The notes below the pieces were generated by a model. It searched no databases, was not told where the DNA came from, and worked only from the letters and a program-made list of their open reading frames with translations. The translations under genes were made by a program, and so were the position numbers. Source: Streptomyces sp. CB00316 (GTDB taxonomy: Bacteria; Actinomycetota; Actinomycetes; Streptomycetales; Streptomycetaceae). Taken from it: 64,000 nt of DNA. Position 1 is the stretch's first letter, and every line of letters begins with the position of its first letter. Below, one piece after another: positions 1 to 8,285 of this stretch. Where the stretch lies: assembly GCF_001905595.1 (NCBI RefSeq), contig NZ_LIXI01000007.1, forward strand, positions 328,613 through 392,612, given 5' to 3'.

Positions 1-55
1 CTGCAGAACAGCCCCGGGAATGCCCCGGCCCGTCCGGGGTGTCGGTGGCGGCTCG

Positions 56-61
56 TAGACT
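56..61 (+). promoter_or_regulatory. Candidate -10 of a leaderless promoter for the PASTA kinase
   Basis: TAGACT lies six bases before the GTG start at 68, and there is no Shine-Dalgarno sequence between them. The geometry TANNNT-N6-RTG places transcription start at the start codon, as for leaderless Streptomyces mRNAs. No clear -35 is visible. Confidence 0.5.
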
Positions 62-67
62 CTCGGG

Positions 68-1996
68 GTGGACACGACCCTCCAGGACCCTCTCGTCGGG
101 CAGCTGCTCGACGGCCGGTATCGCATTGAGGCGCGCATCGCCGTCGGCGGGATGGCCACGGTCTACCGGGCCGTGGACACCCGCCTGGACCGGGTACTCG
201 CCCTCAAGGTGATGCACCCGGCGCTCGCCGTCGACGCCGCCTTCGTCGAGCGGTTCATCCGCGAGGCCAAGTCGGTGGCCCGGCTGGCCCACCCCAACGT
301 CGTCGCGGTCTTCGACCAGGGCGCCCAGGGCGCGTACGTCTACCTCGCGATGGAGTATGTGGCGGGCTGCACCCTGCGCGACGTCCTGCGCGAGCGCGGC
401 GCCCTCCAGCCCCGGGCCGCCCTGGACATCCTGGAGCCGGTGCTCGCCGCGCTCGGCGCCGCGCACCGGGCGGGGTTCGTGCACCGCGACATGAAGCCGG
501 AGAACGTCCTGATAGGGGACGACGGCCGGGTCAAGGTCGCCGACTTCGGCCTGGTCAGGGCGGTCGGCACGGCCACCGACACCACCGGTTCGCTGCTGGG
601 CACGGTGTCGTATCTGGCGCCCGAGCAGATCGAGCACGGCACCGCCGACACCCGCAGTGATGTGTACGCCTGCGGGGTCGTCCTGTACGAGATGCTGACC
701 GGCGCCAAGCCGCACACCGGTGAGAACGCCGCCCAGGTCATCTACCAGCACCTCAACACCGACGTCCCGGCCCCGTCCGCCGTCGTGCCGGGGCTCCCCG
801 TCGCGCTGGACAGCCTGGTGGCGAGCGCGACCGCCCGCAACCCCGAGGTGCGCCCGCACGACGCGGTCCTGCTGCTGGCCGAGGCCCGTGAGGCCCGTGC
901 CGGGCTGACCGAGGCCGAGCTGGACGCCGTACCGCCGCAGGCGCTGTCGGACAAGCACGACGGGGCCCGGGACCGTACGAGCGTGATCCCGCGGGCCCTT
1001 CCGGTGGACGGCGACGGCGGCGCGGTGCACCGCACCAGCCGCCTGGAGATGCCGCCGCCCCTCGCCCCGCCCCGGCGCAGGGCCGCCCGGCGGGGCCCGG
1101 TCGGCGGACGGCACCGCAAGCTGATCACGATCATCACCGCCGTCCTGCTGACGCTCGGCGTCGGTGCGGGCGTCTGGTACATCAACTCGGGCCAGTTCAC
1201 CCAGGTCCCCTCACTGCTCGGCCAGACCCAGAAGGTGGCGGAGCAGCGGCTCGCGGACGAGGGGCTCGGGCTGAAGGGCGTGGAGCGGGTCTTCAGCGAC
1301 ACCGTCGAGCGGGGCTCGGTGGTCGGCAGCGACCCCGCCTCCGGCGACCGGATCCGGGGCAACGGCTCGGTGAAGCTCGTCGTCTCGCGCGGCCCGGAGA
1401 TCGTCCGGGTCCCCGATGTCGCGGGGTCCTCCCTGGCGGACGCCCGGCGCTCCCTGAAGAAGGTGGGCCTGGCCCCCGGCATGGTGGCCAAGGAGTTCAG
1501 CGAGGACGTGGCGCGCGGTGAGGTGATCCGTACGGATCCCCGCGCGGGCACCGACCGGAACCCCGACACGGCCGTGGCCCTGGTCGTCAGCAAGGGCAGT
1601 CCCGTCGACGTCCCGGACGTCACCGGCCTCTCGGTCGAGGACGCCACCGCGGAGCTGGCGGAGGAGGGGCTGAAGGTGGAGGTGCTGCCCGGCCGGGTCC
1701 ACTCCTCCGAGGCCGACGGGGACATCGCGAAGCAGTCCCCCGGCGCGGGCGCCGATGCGGCGGAGGGCGACACCATCGAGCTGACCGTCTCCAAGGGCCC
1801 CCGGATGCTGGACGTCCCCGACGTCACCGGGCGGGACGTCGACGAGGCCCGGGCCACCCTGGAGGAGGCGGGCTTCGAGGTGAAGGTCGACCGGCCGTTC
1901 CTCTCCTTCGGCAACACCATCGCGAGCCAGTCCGTGGAGGGCGGCGAGCAGGCCCCCGAGGGCTCCACCATCACCATCAGGACCAAGGGGTTCTAG
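68..1996 (+). CDS. Transmembrane Ser/Thr protein kinase with C-terminal PASTA repeats
   Basis: A 642-residue PknB-type kinase. The N-terminal kinase domain (about residues 15-280) has the glycine loop GGMATVY, the ATP lysine in ALKVMHP (K47), the catalytic HRDMKPEN (H139-N145) and DFG (159-161), so it should be active and of the RD type. A proline/arginine-rich juxtamembrane linker leads to one membrane helix near residues 353-375. About four PASTA repeats follow outside (about 380-642), each with a recurring 'VPDVxG...A...L...G' pattern. PASTA domains bind peptidoglycan fragments or lipid II, so the likely role is cell-wall sensing. By position it matches the PASTA kinase I recall as PkaF of S. 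coelicolor. The start is the GTG at 68, which has a -10 box six bases upstream and no ribosome-binding site. It is followed 28 bases later by endonuclease IV. Confidence 0.93.
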   Translation: MDTTLQDPLVGQLLDGRYRIEARIAVGGMATVYRAVDTRLDRVLALKVMHPALAVDAAFVERFIREAKSVARLAHPNVVAVFDQGAQGAYVYLAMEYVAGCTLRDVLRERGALQPRAALDILEPVLAALGAAHRAGFVHRDMKPENVLIGDDGRVKVADFGLVRAVGTATDTTGSLLGTVSYLAPEQIEHGTADTRSDVYACGVVLYEMLTGAKPHTGENAAQVIYQHLNTDVPAPSAVVPGLPVALDSLVASATARNPEVRPHDAVLLLAEAREARAGLTEAELDAVPPQALSDKHDGARDRTSVIPRALPVDGDGGAVHRTSRLEMPPPLAPPRRRAARRGPVGGRHRKLITIITAVLLTLGVGAGVWYINSGQFTQVPSLLGQTQKVAEQRLADEGLGLKGVERVFSDTVERGSVVGSDPASGDRIRGNGSVKLVVSRGPEIVRVPDVAGSSLADARRSLKKVGLAPGMVAKEFSEDVARGEVIRTDPRAGTDRNPDTAVALVVSKGSPVDVPDVTGLSVEDATAELAEEGLKVEVLPGRVHSSEADGDIAKQSPGAGADAAEGDTIELTVSKGPRMLDVPDVTGRDVDEARATLEEAGFEVKVDRPFLSFGNTIASQSVEGGEQAPEGSTITIRTKGF

Positions 1997-2024
1997 GACG
2001 ACATGCGACAGCCGGAAGCGATCC

Positions 2025-2903
2025 ATGCGTAACCTCGTGGGCAACCCGCGTAACCCTGTGGGCGGACATGTCCCGGTGGCCGGCGGCCTGGCCAAGGTCG
2101 GTCTGGAGTACGCCCGTGAGCTGGCGGCCGAGGCCGTGCAGGTCTTCGTCGCCAACCCGCGCGGCTGGGCGACGCCCACCGGGAACCCGGCCCAGGACGA
2201 GCTCTTCCGCGCGGAGTGCGCGGCGGCGTCGATACCGGCGTACGTCCACGCCCCGTATCTGATCAACTTCGGCTCGCACACCGAGGCCACGGTCGAGAAA
2301 TCCGTGGATTCCCTGCGCCACTCGCTGCGACGGGCCCGGAAGATCGGCGCGCTGGGCGTGGTGGTGCACACCGGCTCGGCGACGGGCGGGCGGCCCCGCT
2401 CCGAGGCGCTGGCCCAGGTGCGGGAGCACATGCGGCCGCTGCTGGACGAGCTGACCCACGACGACGACCCGTACCTGTTGCTGGAGTCCACCGCGGGCCA
2501 GGGTTCCTCGCTCTGCTCCCGTACGTGGGACTTCGGGCCGTACTTCGAGGCGCTGGACTCCCACCCCAGGCTGGGCATCTGCCTGGACACCTGCCACATC
2601 TACGCGGCGGGGCACGACCTGGCCGGCCCCTCGGGGATGCGGCAGACACTCGACCTGCTGGTGGAGACGGTCGGTGAGGGGCGGCTGAAGCTGATCCATG
2701 CCAACGACTCCAAGGACGTCGTGGGCGCCCACAAGGACCGGCACGAGAACATCGGCGCCGGTCACATCGGGGCGGAGCCCTTCCGGGAGCTGTTCGCGCA
2801 CCCGGCGACCGAGGGCGTACCGCTGATCATCGAGACGCCCGGCGGCAAGGAGGGGCACGCGGCGGACGTGGCCCGCCTCAAAGCCCTCCGGAAGACCCGC
2901 TAG
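2025..2903 (+). CDS. nfo: Deoxyribonuclease IV (AP endonuclease family 2)
   Basis: A 292-residue endonuclease IV. It cleaves the phosphodiester 5' to abasic sites during base excision repair, using three zinc ions in a TIM barrel. Metal-ligand motifs are present in order: HTGSATGG, LLLESTAGQG (Glu), LDTCHIYAAGHD (Asp, His), HANDSKD, HKDRHENIG and IIETPGG. Length is normal for the family. The ATG at 2025 has a modest upstream GGAAG. It lies 28 bases after the kinase and probably shares its transcript. Its stop codon overlaps that of the convergent molybdoprotein: the palindrome CTAG at 2900-2903 serves both. Confidence 0.93.
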   Translation: MRNLVGNPRNPVGGHVPVAGGLAKVGLEYARELAAEAVQVFVANPRGWATPTGNPAQDELFRAECAAASIPAYVHAPYLINFGSHTEATVEKSVDSLRHSLRRARKIGALGVVVHTGSATGGRPRSEALAQVREHMRPLLDELTHDDDPYLLLESTAGQGSSLCSRTWDFGPYFEALDSHPRLGICLDTCHIYAAGHDLAGPSGMRQTLDLLVETVGEGRLKLIHANDSKDVVGAHKDRHENIGAGHIGAEPFRELFAHPATEGVPLIIETPGGKEGHAADVARLKALRKTR

Positions 2904-3532
2904 AGCTCGGGGCCGTCCCCGGGCTCCTCCTGGTAGGAGTAGCGCTGCTCGCTCCAGGGGTCGCCGATGTTGTGGTAGCCCCGCTCCTCCCAGAATCCGC
3001 GCCGGTCGGTCGTCATGTACTCCACGCCCCGGACCCATTTCGGGCCCTTCCAGGCGTACAGGTGCGGGACGACGAGGCGGAGCGGGAAGCCGTGTTCGGC
3101 GGTGAGGAGCTCGCCGTCCTTGTGGGTGGCGAAGAGGGTGCGCTCGGAGGCGAAGTCGTCCAGGCGCAGGTTCGAGGAGAAGCCGTACTCGGCCCAGACC
3201 ATCACATGGGTGACGTCGGGCGCGGGCGGTGCCAGGTCGAGCACCGTGCGGGCGAGGACTCCGCCCCATTCGGCGCCGATCATGCTGAACTTCGTCACGC
3301 AGTGCAGATCGGCGACGACCGAGGAGAACGGCAGCGCCGAGAAGTCCTGGTGGTTCCAGCAGTGCTTGTCGCCGTCGGCGGTGGCCCCGAAGACCCGGAA
3401 CTCCCAGCGCTCGGGCCTGAACTTGGGAACGGGCCCGTAGTGGGTGACCGGCCACCCGCGCTGCAGTCGCTGTCCCGGCGGAAGCTCGGACTGCTCTGAT
3501 TCGCGGTATTCCCGGCTTTCCGGCTGACCCAT
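2900..3532 (-). CDS. Sulfite oxidase-like molybdopterin-dependent oxidoreductase
   Basis: A 210-residue protein matching the oxidoreductase molybdopterin-binding fold (sulfite oxidase/YedY superfamily). Recognisable blocks are WEFRVFG near residue 45, the putative Mo-ligand cysteine in LHCVTKFSM, and the core GFPLRLVVPHLYAWKGPKWV followed by the family-typical GFWEERGYHNIGDPW. There is no signal peptide, twin-arginine motif or C-terminal dimerisation domain, so it is a compact cytosolic member with unknown substrate. The ATG at 3532 begins MGQPESREYRE; the promoter lies in the 150-bp gap to bacterioferritin. Confidence 0.85.
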   Translation of the reverse strand: MGQPESREYRESEQSELPPGQRLQRGWPVTHYGPVPKFRPERWEFRVFGATADGDKHCWNHQDFSALPFSSVVADLHCVTKFSMIGAEWGGVLARTVLDLAPPAPDVTHVMVWAEYGFSSNLRLDDFASERTLFATHKDGELLTAEHGFPLRLVVPHLYAWKGPKWVRGVEYMTTDRRGFWEERGYHNIGDPWSEQRYSYQEEPGDGPEL

Positions 3533-3684
3533 GCTTCCATGGTGACAGACAGGCAGGGGTGGTCATGACCAGGGCAGACCCCCATGGGGTCAACTCGTAC
3601 TAAGCGTGCACTTACTGGACGGCCGGTGAGTGCGGTGCGAGGATGCGGCCACCTTGTCGATCACGCTTGGAAGGAGCCTCTGCG

Positions 3685-4164
3685 ATGCAGGGCGACCCCG
3701 AGGTCCTTGAGTTCCTCAATGAACAGCTGACCGCCGAACTGACCGCCATCAACCAGTACTTCCTGCACGCGAAGATGCAGGAGAACTTCGGCTGGACCAA
3801 GCTCGCCAAGTACACCCGGGCCGAGTCCTTCGACGAGATGAAGCACGCCGAGACCCTCACGGACCGGATCCTGTTCCTGGACGGGCTGCCGAACTACCAG
3901 CGGCTCTTCCACGTCCGGGTGGGCCAGACGGTCACCGAGATGTTCCAGGCGGACCGCCAGGTCGAGGTGGAGGCGATCGACCGCCTCAAGCGCGGGATCG
4001 TGGTGATGCGCGCCAAGGGGGACATCACCTCGGCGAACATCTTCGAGTCGATCCTGGAGGACGAGGAGCACCACATCGACTACCTCGACACCCAGCTGGA
4101 GCTGGTGGAGAAGCTCGGTGAGCCGCTCTACATCGCGCAGCTGATCGAGCAGCCGGAGAGCTGA
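3685..4164 (+). CDS. bfr: Bacterioferritin
   Basis: A 159-residue bacterioferritin, which forms a 24-subunit iron-storage shell with haem at subunit interfaces. Using the ATG at 3685, behind GGAAGGAG, all key residues fall at canonical E. coli positions: haem ligand Met52 and ferroxidase ligands Glu18, Glu51, His54, Glu94, Glu127 and His130. That numbering confirms this start over an in-frame codon 42 bases upstream. The neighbour on the opposite strand is the bacterioferritin-associated ferredoxin, so storage and release genes converge with only 22 bases between them. Confidence 0.97.
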   Translation: MQGDPEVLEFLNEQLTAELTAINQYFLHAKMQENFGWTKLAKYTRAESFDEMKHAETLTDRILFLDGLPNYQRLFHVRVGQTVTEMFQADRQVEVEAIDRLKRGIVVMRAKGDITSANIFESILEDEEHHIDYLDTQLELVEKLGEPLYIAQLIEQPES

Positions 4165-4186
4165 GCCGACGCGTTACGAGGAGTGG

Positions 4187-4519
4187 TCAGGCGGCGTCGG
4201 AGAGCTGGACGTCCCGGATCGCGGAGAGGGCGACCCCCGCTGTGACCGGCGTCCCGACCGGTGCGGTGTCCGGGTGGGTGACCGATGCCGCTGCGGGGAC
4301 CGGGTGCGTGCCGGACGCCGCCACGGACTCCCGCTGCCGGCCCACGAGGTCGCGGCGCGAGCAGTCACGCCCCAGCAGGGCCTGGATCCGGCGTACACAG
4401 CCGCCGCAGTCCGTACCGGCCTTGCAGGCCGAGGCGATCTGACGCGGGGTGCAGGCCCCGGCGTCCGCGTGCTTCTTGACCTGCGCCTCGGTGATGCCGA
4501 AGCAGGAGCAGACGTACAT
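4187..4519 (-). CDS. bfd: Bacterioferritin-associated [2Fe-2S] ferredoxin, extended C-terminus
   Basis: A 110-residue Bfd-type protein. The first 55 residues form the BFD-like domain, with cluster cysteines C4, C6, C38 and C41 at exactly the positions used in E. coli Bfd (MYVCSCF...DCGGC). Bfd binds bacterioferritin and reduces core iron so that it is released. The last 50 residues are low-complexity (Pro, Thr, Ala, Val) and have no counterpart in the 64-residue E. coli protein. The ATG at 4519 is chosen because GGAGGTG sits seven bases upstream; an earlier in-frame GTG overlaps that site. Expression is probably iron-repressed through the box at 4566-4584, the expected logic because Bfd is needed when iron is scarce. 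Confidence 0.92.
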   Translation of the reverse strand: MYVCSCFGITEAQVKKHADAGACTPRQIASACKAGTDCGGCVRRIQALLGRDCSRRDLVGRQRESVAASGTHPVPAAASVTHPDTAPVGTPVTAGVALSAIRDVQLSDAA

Positions 4520-4565
4520 GCGGTTCACCTCCCTGCGGGCCGGTCACTGTGCCGTCCCCGTCTTC

Positions 4566-4584
4566 GTCGGTGAGGCTAACCTAA
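4566..4584. promoter_or_regulatory. Iron box (DmdR/IdeR/DtxR-family operator) upstream of bfd
   Basis: This 19-bp site matches the DtxR-family consensus TTAGGTTAGGCTAACCTAA at 16 of 19 positions, with the right 12 bases exact (AGGCTAACCTAA). It lies about 47-65 bp upstream of the bfd start, where an Fe(II)-bound DmdR repressor would block the promoter. The consensus is established; occupancy here is inferred. Confidence 0.85.
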
Positions 4585-4625
4585 CCTTACCCGCCTGGCG
4601 AGGCGCGCAAAAGCCCGGAGACGGA

Positions 4626-4662
4626 CTGTGGGGCACGGATCACATGGATCCGTGCCCCACAG
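4626..4662 (-). terminator. Terminator of the DAHP synthase gene
   Basis: A perfect 16-bp stem (4626-4641 with 4647-4662) with a 5-base loop, 31 bases past the stop codon. GC-rich with no long U-tract, as usual in Streptomyces. Confidence 0.8.
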
Positions 4663-4693
4663 GTGCGACCGACGGGAATATCCGCCGGACCGC

Positions 4694-6046
4694 TTACTGG
4701 TCGCGGTACATCTCGGCGACCAGGAACGCCAGGTCCAGGGACTGGCTGCGGTTGAGCCGCGGGTCGCAGGCCGTCTCGTAGCGCTGGTGCAGGTCGTCCA
4801 CGAAGATCTCGTGGCCGCCGCCCACGCACTCGGTGACGTCGTCGCCGGTCAGCTCCACGTGGATGCCGCCCGGGTGGGTGCCGAGGCCCTTGTGGACCTC
4901 GAAGAAGCCCTTGACCTCGTCCAGGACGTCGTCGAAGCGGCGCGTCTTGTGGCCGGAGGCGGCCTCGAAGGTGTTGCCGTGCATCGGGTCGGTCACCCAC
5001 GCCACGGTGGCGCCGGAGGCGGTGACCTTCTCGACCAGCTCGGGGAGCTTGTCGCGGACCTTGTCGGCGCCCATGCGGACGATGAAGGTCAGCCGGCCGG
5101 GCTCGCGCTCGGGGTCCAGGCGGTCTACGTAGCCGAGCGCCTCGTCGACGGTGGTCGTCGGGCCGAGCTTGATGCCGATCGGGTTGCGGACCTTGGAGGC
5201 GAACTCGATGTGCGCGCCGTCCATCTGCCGGGTGCGCTCACCGATCCAGACCATGTGGCCTGAGGTGTCGTACAGCTCGCCGGTGCGCGAGTCGGTGCGG
5301 GTCAGCGCCGTCTCGTAGTCCAGCAGCAGCGCCTCGTGCGACGCGTAGAACTCGACCGCCTTGAACTCGGCCGGGTCGGTGCCGCACGCCTTCATGAAGT
5401 TGAGCGCGTTGTCGATCTCGCGGGCCAGGGCCTCGTAGCGCTGGCCTGCGGGGGACGACTTCACGAAGTCCTGGTTCCAGGCGTGCACCTGGCGCAGGTC
5501 CGCGTAACCACCGGTGGTGAAGGCACGCACCAGGTTCAGCGTGGAGGAGGACGCGTGGTACATCTGCTTCAGCCGCGCCGGGTCCGGGATCCGGGCCTTC
5601 TCGGTGAAGGCGAAGCCGTTCACCGAGTCGCCCCGATAGGTCGGCAGGGTCACGCCGTCGCGGGTCTCGGTCGATTTGGAGCGCGGCTTGGAGTACTGGC
5701 CCGCGATCCGGCCGACCTTCACCACGGGCACGGAGGCCGCGTAGGTCAGGACGGCGCTCATCTGGAGCAGCGTCTTCAGCTTGGCCCGGATGTGCTCGGC
5801 GGACACGGCGTCGAAGGCCTCGGCGCAGTCGCCGCCCTGCAGCAGGAACGCCTCGCCCTTGGCGACGGCTCCCAGGCGGGCGCGCAGCTGGTCGCACTCG
5901 CCCGCGAAGACGAGCGGCGGATACGACGCGAGGTCCGCGAGTACATCGCGCAGGGCCTCGGAGTCGGGGTACTCGGGCTGCTGCGCCGCGGGAAGGTCTC
6001 GCCAGGTGTTGCCACCGGCGACGGAGGTATTGGCGTTCACGGTCAC
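4694..6046 (-). CDS. aroH: Class II 3-deoxy-D-arabino-heptulosonate 7-phosphate synthase
   Basis: A 450-residue class II (plant/actinobacterial type) DAHP synthase. It condenses phosphoenolpyruvate with erythrose 4-phosphate, the first step of the shikimate pathway. Family motifs include LVFAGECDQL (metal-site Cys), LQGGDCAEAF, KVGRIAGQYSKPRS, LPTYRGDSVN and the metal-binding DPMHGNT near the C-terminus. The start is a GTG at 6044-6046 giving MTVNANTSVAGGNTWRDLP, which matches Streptomyces homologues; the reading frame stays open upstream but looks noncoding. It is divergent from the trp leader and the anthranilate synthase gene, so aromatic-pathway entry and tryptophan branch point share one intergenic region. 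Confidence 0.94.
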   Translation of the reverse strand: MTVNANTSVAGGNTWRDLPAAQQPEYPDSEALRDVLADLASYPPLVFAGECDQLRARLGAVAKGEAFLLQGGDCAEAFDAVSAEHIRAKLKTLLQMSAVLTYAASVPVVKVGRIAGQYSKPRSKSTETRDGVTLPTYRGDSVNGFAFTEKARIPDPARLKQMYHASSSTLNLVRAFTTGGYADLRQVHAWNQDFVKSSPAGQRYEALAREIDNALNFMKACGTDPAEFKAVEFYASHEALLLDYETALTRTDSRTGELYDTSGHMVWIGERTRQMDGAHIEFASKVRNPIGIKLGPTTTVDEALGYVDRLDPEREPGRLTFIVRMGADKVRDKLPELVEKVTASGATVAWVTDPMHGNTFEAASGHKTRRFDDVLDEVKGFFEVHKGLGTHPGGIHVELTGDDVTECVGGGHEIFVDDLHQRYETACDPRLNRSQSLDLAFLVAEMYRDQ

Positions 6047-6130
6047 GCGTACAACATTACGGGGTCGCGGGGGGCGTCCATGCGAGCGCTCAATAGTTGA
6101 GACACCCGCTCCGATGCCCGGAACGTCCGC

Positions 6131-6136
6131 TAGGGT
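6131..6136 (+). promoter_or_regulatory. Candidate -10 of a leaderless trp leader promoter
   Basis: TAGGGT ends six bases before the ATG of the leader peptide (6143), with no ribosome-binding site between. Transcription would start at or next to the A of the ATG, so the leader mRNA would be leaderless. A TTGAGA at 6097-6102 is too far away (28 bases) to be the matching -35. Confidence 0.55.
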
Positions 6137-6142
6137 CGCAGC

Positions 6143-6211
6143 ATGTCGACGCGAAAGATCCAGATCTCGATCCAGAACTGGTGGTGGACCGCTCATCCGG
6201 CGGCCCGCTGA
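6143..6211 (+). CDS. trpL: trp operon leader peptide with three consecutive Trp codons
   Basis: A 22-codon ORF whose middle reads IQNWWWTAHPAAR, i.e. three adjacent TGG codons (6179-6187), ending at TGA 6209-6211. It sits directly upstream of the fused anthranilate synthase and is followed by a GC-rich hairpin, the classic transcription-attenuation layout: ribosome stalling at Trp codons when charged tRNA-Trp is scarce favours read-through. A trp attenuator in front of a Streptomyces anthranilate synthase gene has been described (S. venezuelae). This ORF is too short for ordinary gene finders. Confidence 0.9.
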   Translation: MSTRKIQISIQNWWWTAHPAAR

Positions 6212-6235
6212 CTCATCGCGCTGACACACTTCGCG

Positions 6236-6258
6236 AAGGCCGCCCGAGGGGCGGCCTT
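6236..6258 (+). terminator. trp attenuator terminator hairpin
   Basis: A 10-bp perfect stem (6236-6245 with 6249-6258) with a 3-base loop, 25 bases after the leader stop and 82 bases before the anthranilate synthase start. It would be the terminator of the attenuation switch. There is no strong U-tract. Confidence 0.8.
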
Positions 6259-6340
6259 ATCCGCGTTTCGGAGCCGTTCCTCTCCCCCGTGAGTCCTGTA
6301 CGAAGCCCTCGTACGGACCGTCCGGAAGGAACCCGTTCCC

Positions 6341-8275
6341 ATGTCCCGTACCGCGCCCCGCACCGCCCCCGACCTCGTCCGCCGGCTGCTGGCGGAGGAC
6401 GCTCCGCCCTTCGCCCTGCTGCGTCGGCGTACGCCCGGCCGTGACCACGATCACGTGGAAGTGCTGATCGGTGAGGTGCGGGAGGCGGAGCGGCTGGCCG
6501 ATCTGCCGGTGGGCGCGTCGCCCGCGCTCGCCCTGGTGCCGTTCCGGCAGATCGCCGAGCGCGGCTTCGAGGTGCGGGACGACGGGACGCCGCTGAGCGT
6601 GCTGGTCGCCGACGAGACGCACGAGCTGGAGCTCGCGGATGTGCTGGCCGCGCTGCCCGCCCATGACGTGACGGTGGAGGACCGGGGCTTCGACGTGGCG
6701 GACGGGGAGTACGCGGAGATCGTGCGGCGGGTGATCCGGGACGAGATCGGGCAGGGCGAGGGCGCGAACTTCGTGATCCGGCGGACGTTCCGGGGTGAGA
6801 TCCCGGAGTTCGGACGGGCCGACGCGCTGGCACTGTTCCGGCGGCTGCTGGCCGGCGAGCGGGGCGCGTACTGGACGTTCGTCGTGCACACGGGAGGCAG
6901 CGGGCCCGAAGGGCGGCGGCGGGCGACGGGTGGGCGTGTGCTGGTCGGGGCGAGCCCGGAGGTCCACGTACGGATGTCCGGCGGGACCGTCGTGATGAAC
7001 CCGATCAGCGGGACCTACCGCTACCCGGCCGAGGGGCCCACCACCGAGAGCCTGCTGGCGTTCCTCGGGGACCGCAAGGAGAGCGAGGAGCTGTCCATGG
7101 TGGTCGACGAGGAGCTGAAGATGATGTGCACGGTCGGCGACATGGGCGGGGTGGTCGTCGGACCCAGGCTCAAGGAGATGGCCCACCTCGCCCACACGGA
7201 GTACGAACTGCGCGGCCGCTCCTCCCTGGACGTACGGGACGTGCTGCGCGAGACCATGTTCGCGGCCACCGTCACCGGCTCCCCGGTGCAGAACGCCTGC
7301 CGGGTGATCGAGCGGTACGAGAGGGGCGGGCGCGGCTACTACGCCGGGGCGCTGGCTCTTCTGGGCCGGGACGCCGACGGGGCGCAGACGCTGGACTCGC
7401 CGATCCTGATCCGGACCGCCGACATCGCCCCGGACGGTTCGCTGAAGGTGCCGGTCGGCGCCACGCTCGTACGCCACTCGGACCCGGAGAGCGAGGTCGC
7501 CGAGACGCATGCCAAGGCCGCCGGGGTGCTGGCGGCGCTGGGGGTGCGGCCGGGGCGGCCGGAGGCGGAGGCGGGGCGTCCGCTGCTGGCCGCCGACCCC
7601 CGGGTGCAGGCGGCACTGGACGACCGGCGGGGCGGTCTCGCCCCGTTCTGGCTGCGGATGCAGGAGCGCACCCGGGAGCTGACCGGGCACGCTCTGGTGG
7701 TGGACGGCGAGGACACGTTCACCGCGATGCTGGCCCACCTGCTGCGCTCCTCGGGGCTCGATGTGTCCGTGCGCCGGTTCGACGAGCCGGGGCTGCGTGA
7801 GGTGGTGCGGGCGCACCGGGGGCCGGTCGTGCTGGGCCCCGGCCCCGGGAATCCGGGCGATCTCACGGATCCGAAGATGCGGCTGCTGCGGGAGCTGGCG
7901 GCCGAGCTGGTGCGGCAGCACCGGTACGGGCTGCTGGGCGTCTGCCTCGGGCATGAGCTGATCGCGGCCGAGCTGGGCCTGGAGATCGTGCGCAAGGCGG
8001 TGCCGTACCAGGGGGCGCAGACCAGGATCGAGCTGTTCGGGCGGCCGGAGACGGTCGGCTTCTACAACAGCTTCACCGGGCGGTGCGACTCTCCGGCCGC
8101 CGCCGAGCTGGCCGCGCACGGGATCGAGGTGAGCCGGGACGAGGAGAGCGGCGAGCTGCACGCGCTGCGCGGGCCGGGCTTCGCCTCGGTGCAGTTCCAC
8201 CCGGAGTCGGTACTGACCGTGCGGGGGACCGCGATCGTGACGGAGCTGCTGGCGGGACTGCCGGTGCTGAGCTGA
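6341..8275 (+). CDS. trpE: Fused anthranilate synthase (TrpE-TrpG)
   Basis: A 644-residue fusion. Residues 1-410 are the chorismate-binding component I, with the typical PISGTYRYP, TSESLL-like, VGDMGGVVVGPRLKEM and VTGSPVQNACRVIERYE blocks. Residues about 430-644 are the class I glutamine amidotransferase, with nucleophile Cys535 in GVCLGHE and the His/Glu pair in QFHPES. Together they make anthranilate from chorismate and glutamine-derived ammonia. The fused architecture is also seen in PhzE and in secondary-metabolite anthranilate synthases, but the trp leader upstream argues for tryptophan supply. A GGAAGGAA site precedes the ATG. Regulation is by attenuation. Confidence 0.93.
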   Translation: MSRTAPRTAPDLVRRLLAEDAPPFALLRRRTPGRDHDHVEVLIGEVREAERLADLPVGASPALALVPFRQIAERGFEVRDDGTPLSVLVADETHELELADVLAALPAHDVTVEDRGFDVADGEYAEIVRRVIRDEIGQGEGANFVIRRTFRGEIPEFGRADALALFRRLLAGERGAYWTFVVHTGGSGPEGRRRATGGRVLVGASPEVHVRMSGGTVVMNPISGTYRYPAEGPTTESLLAFLGDRKESEELSMVVDEELKMMCTVGDMGGVVVGPRLKEMAHLAHTEYELRGRSSLDVRDVLRETMFAATVTGSPVQNACRVIERYERGGRGYYAGALALLGRDADGAQTLDSPILIRTADIAPDGSLKVPVGATLVRHSDPESEVAETHAKAAGVLAALGVRPGRPEAEAGRPLLAADPRVQAALDDRRGGLAPFWLRMQERTRELTGHALVVDGEDTFTAMLAHLLRSSGLDVSVRRFDEPGLREVVRAHRGPVVLGPGPGNPGDLTDPKMRLLRELAAELVRQHRYGLLGVCLGHELIAAELGLEIVRKAVPYQGAQTRIELFGRPETVGFYNSFTGRCDSPAAAELAAHGIEVSRDEESGELHALRGPGFASVQFHPESVLTVRGTAIVTELLAGLPVLS

Positions 8276-8285
8276 GCCTTCGGGT

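Noticed and set aside
6097..6136. TTGAGA and TAGGGT as a paired promoter for trpL
   Set aside because: The spacer is 28 bases, too long for one promoter; only the -10 is retained.
6257..8200. A 647-codon minus-strand frame across the trpE-G fusion
   Set aside because: Antisense shadow; no domain, composition dominated by Arg, His, Gln and Pro.
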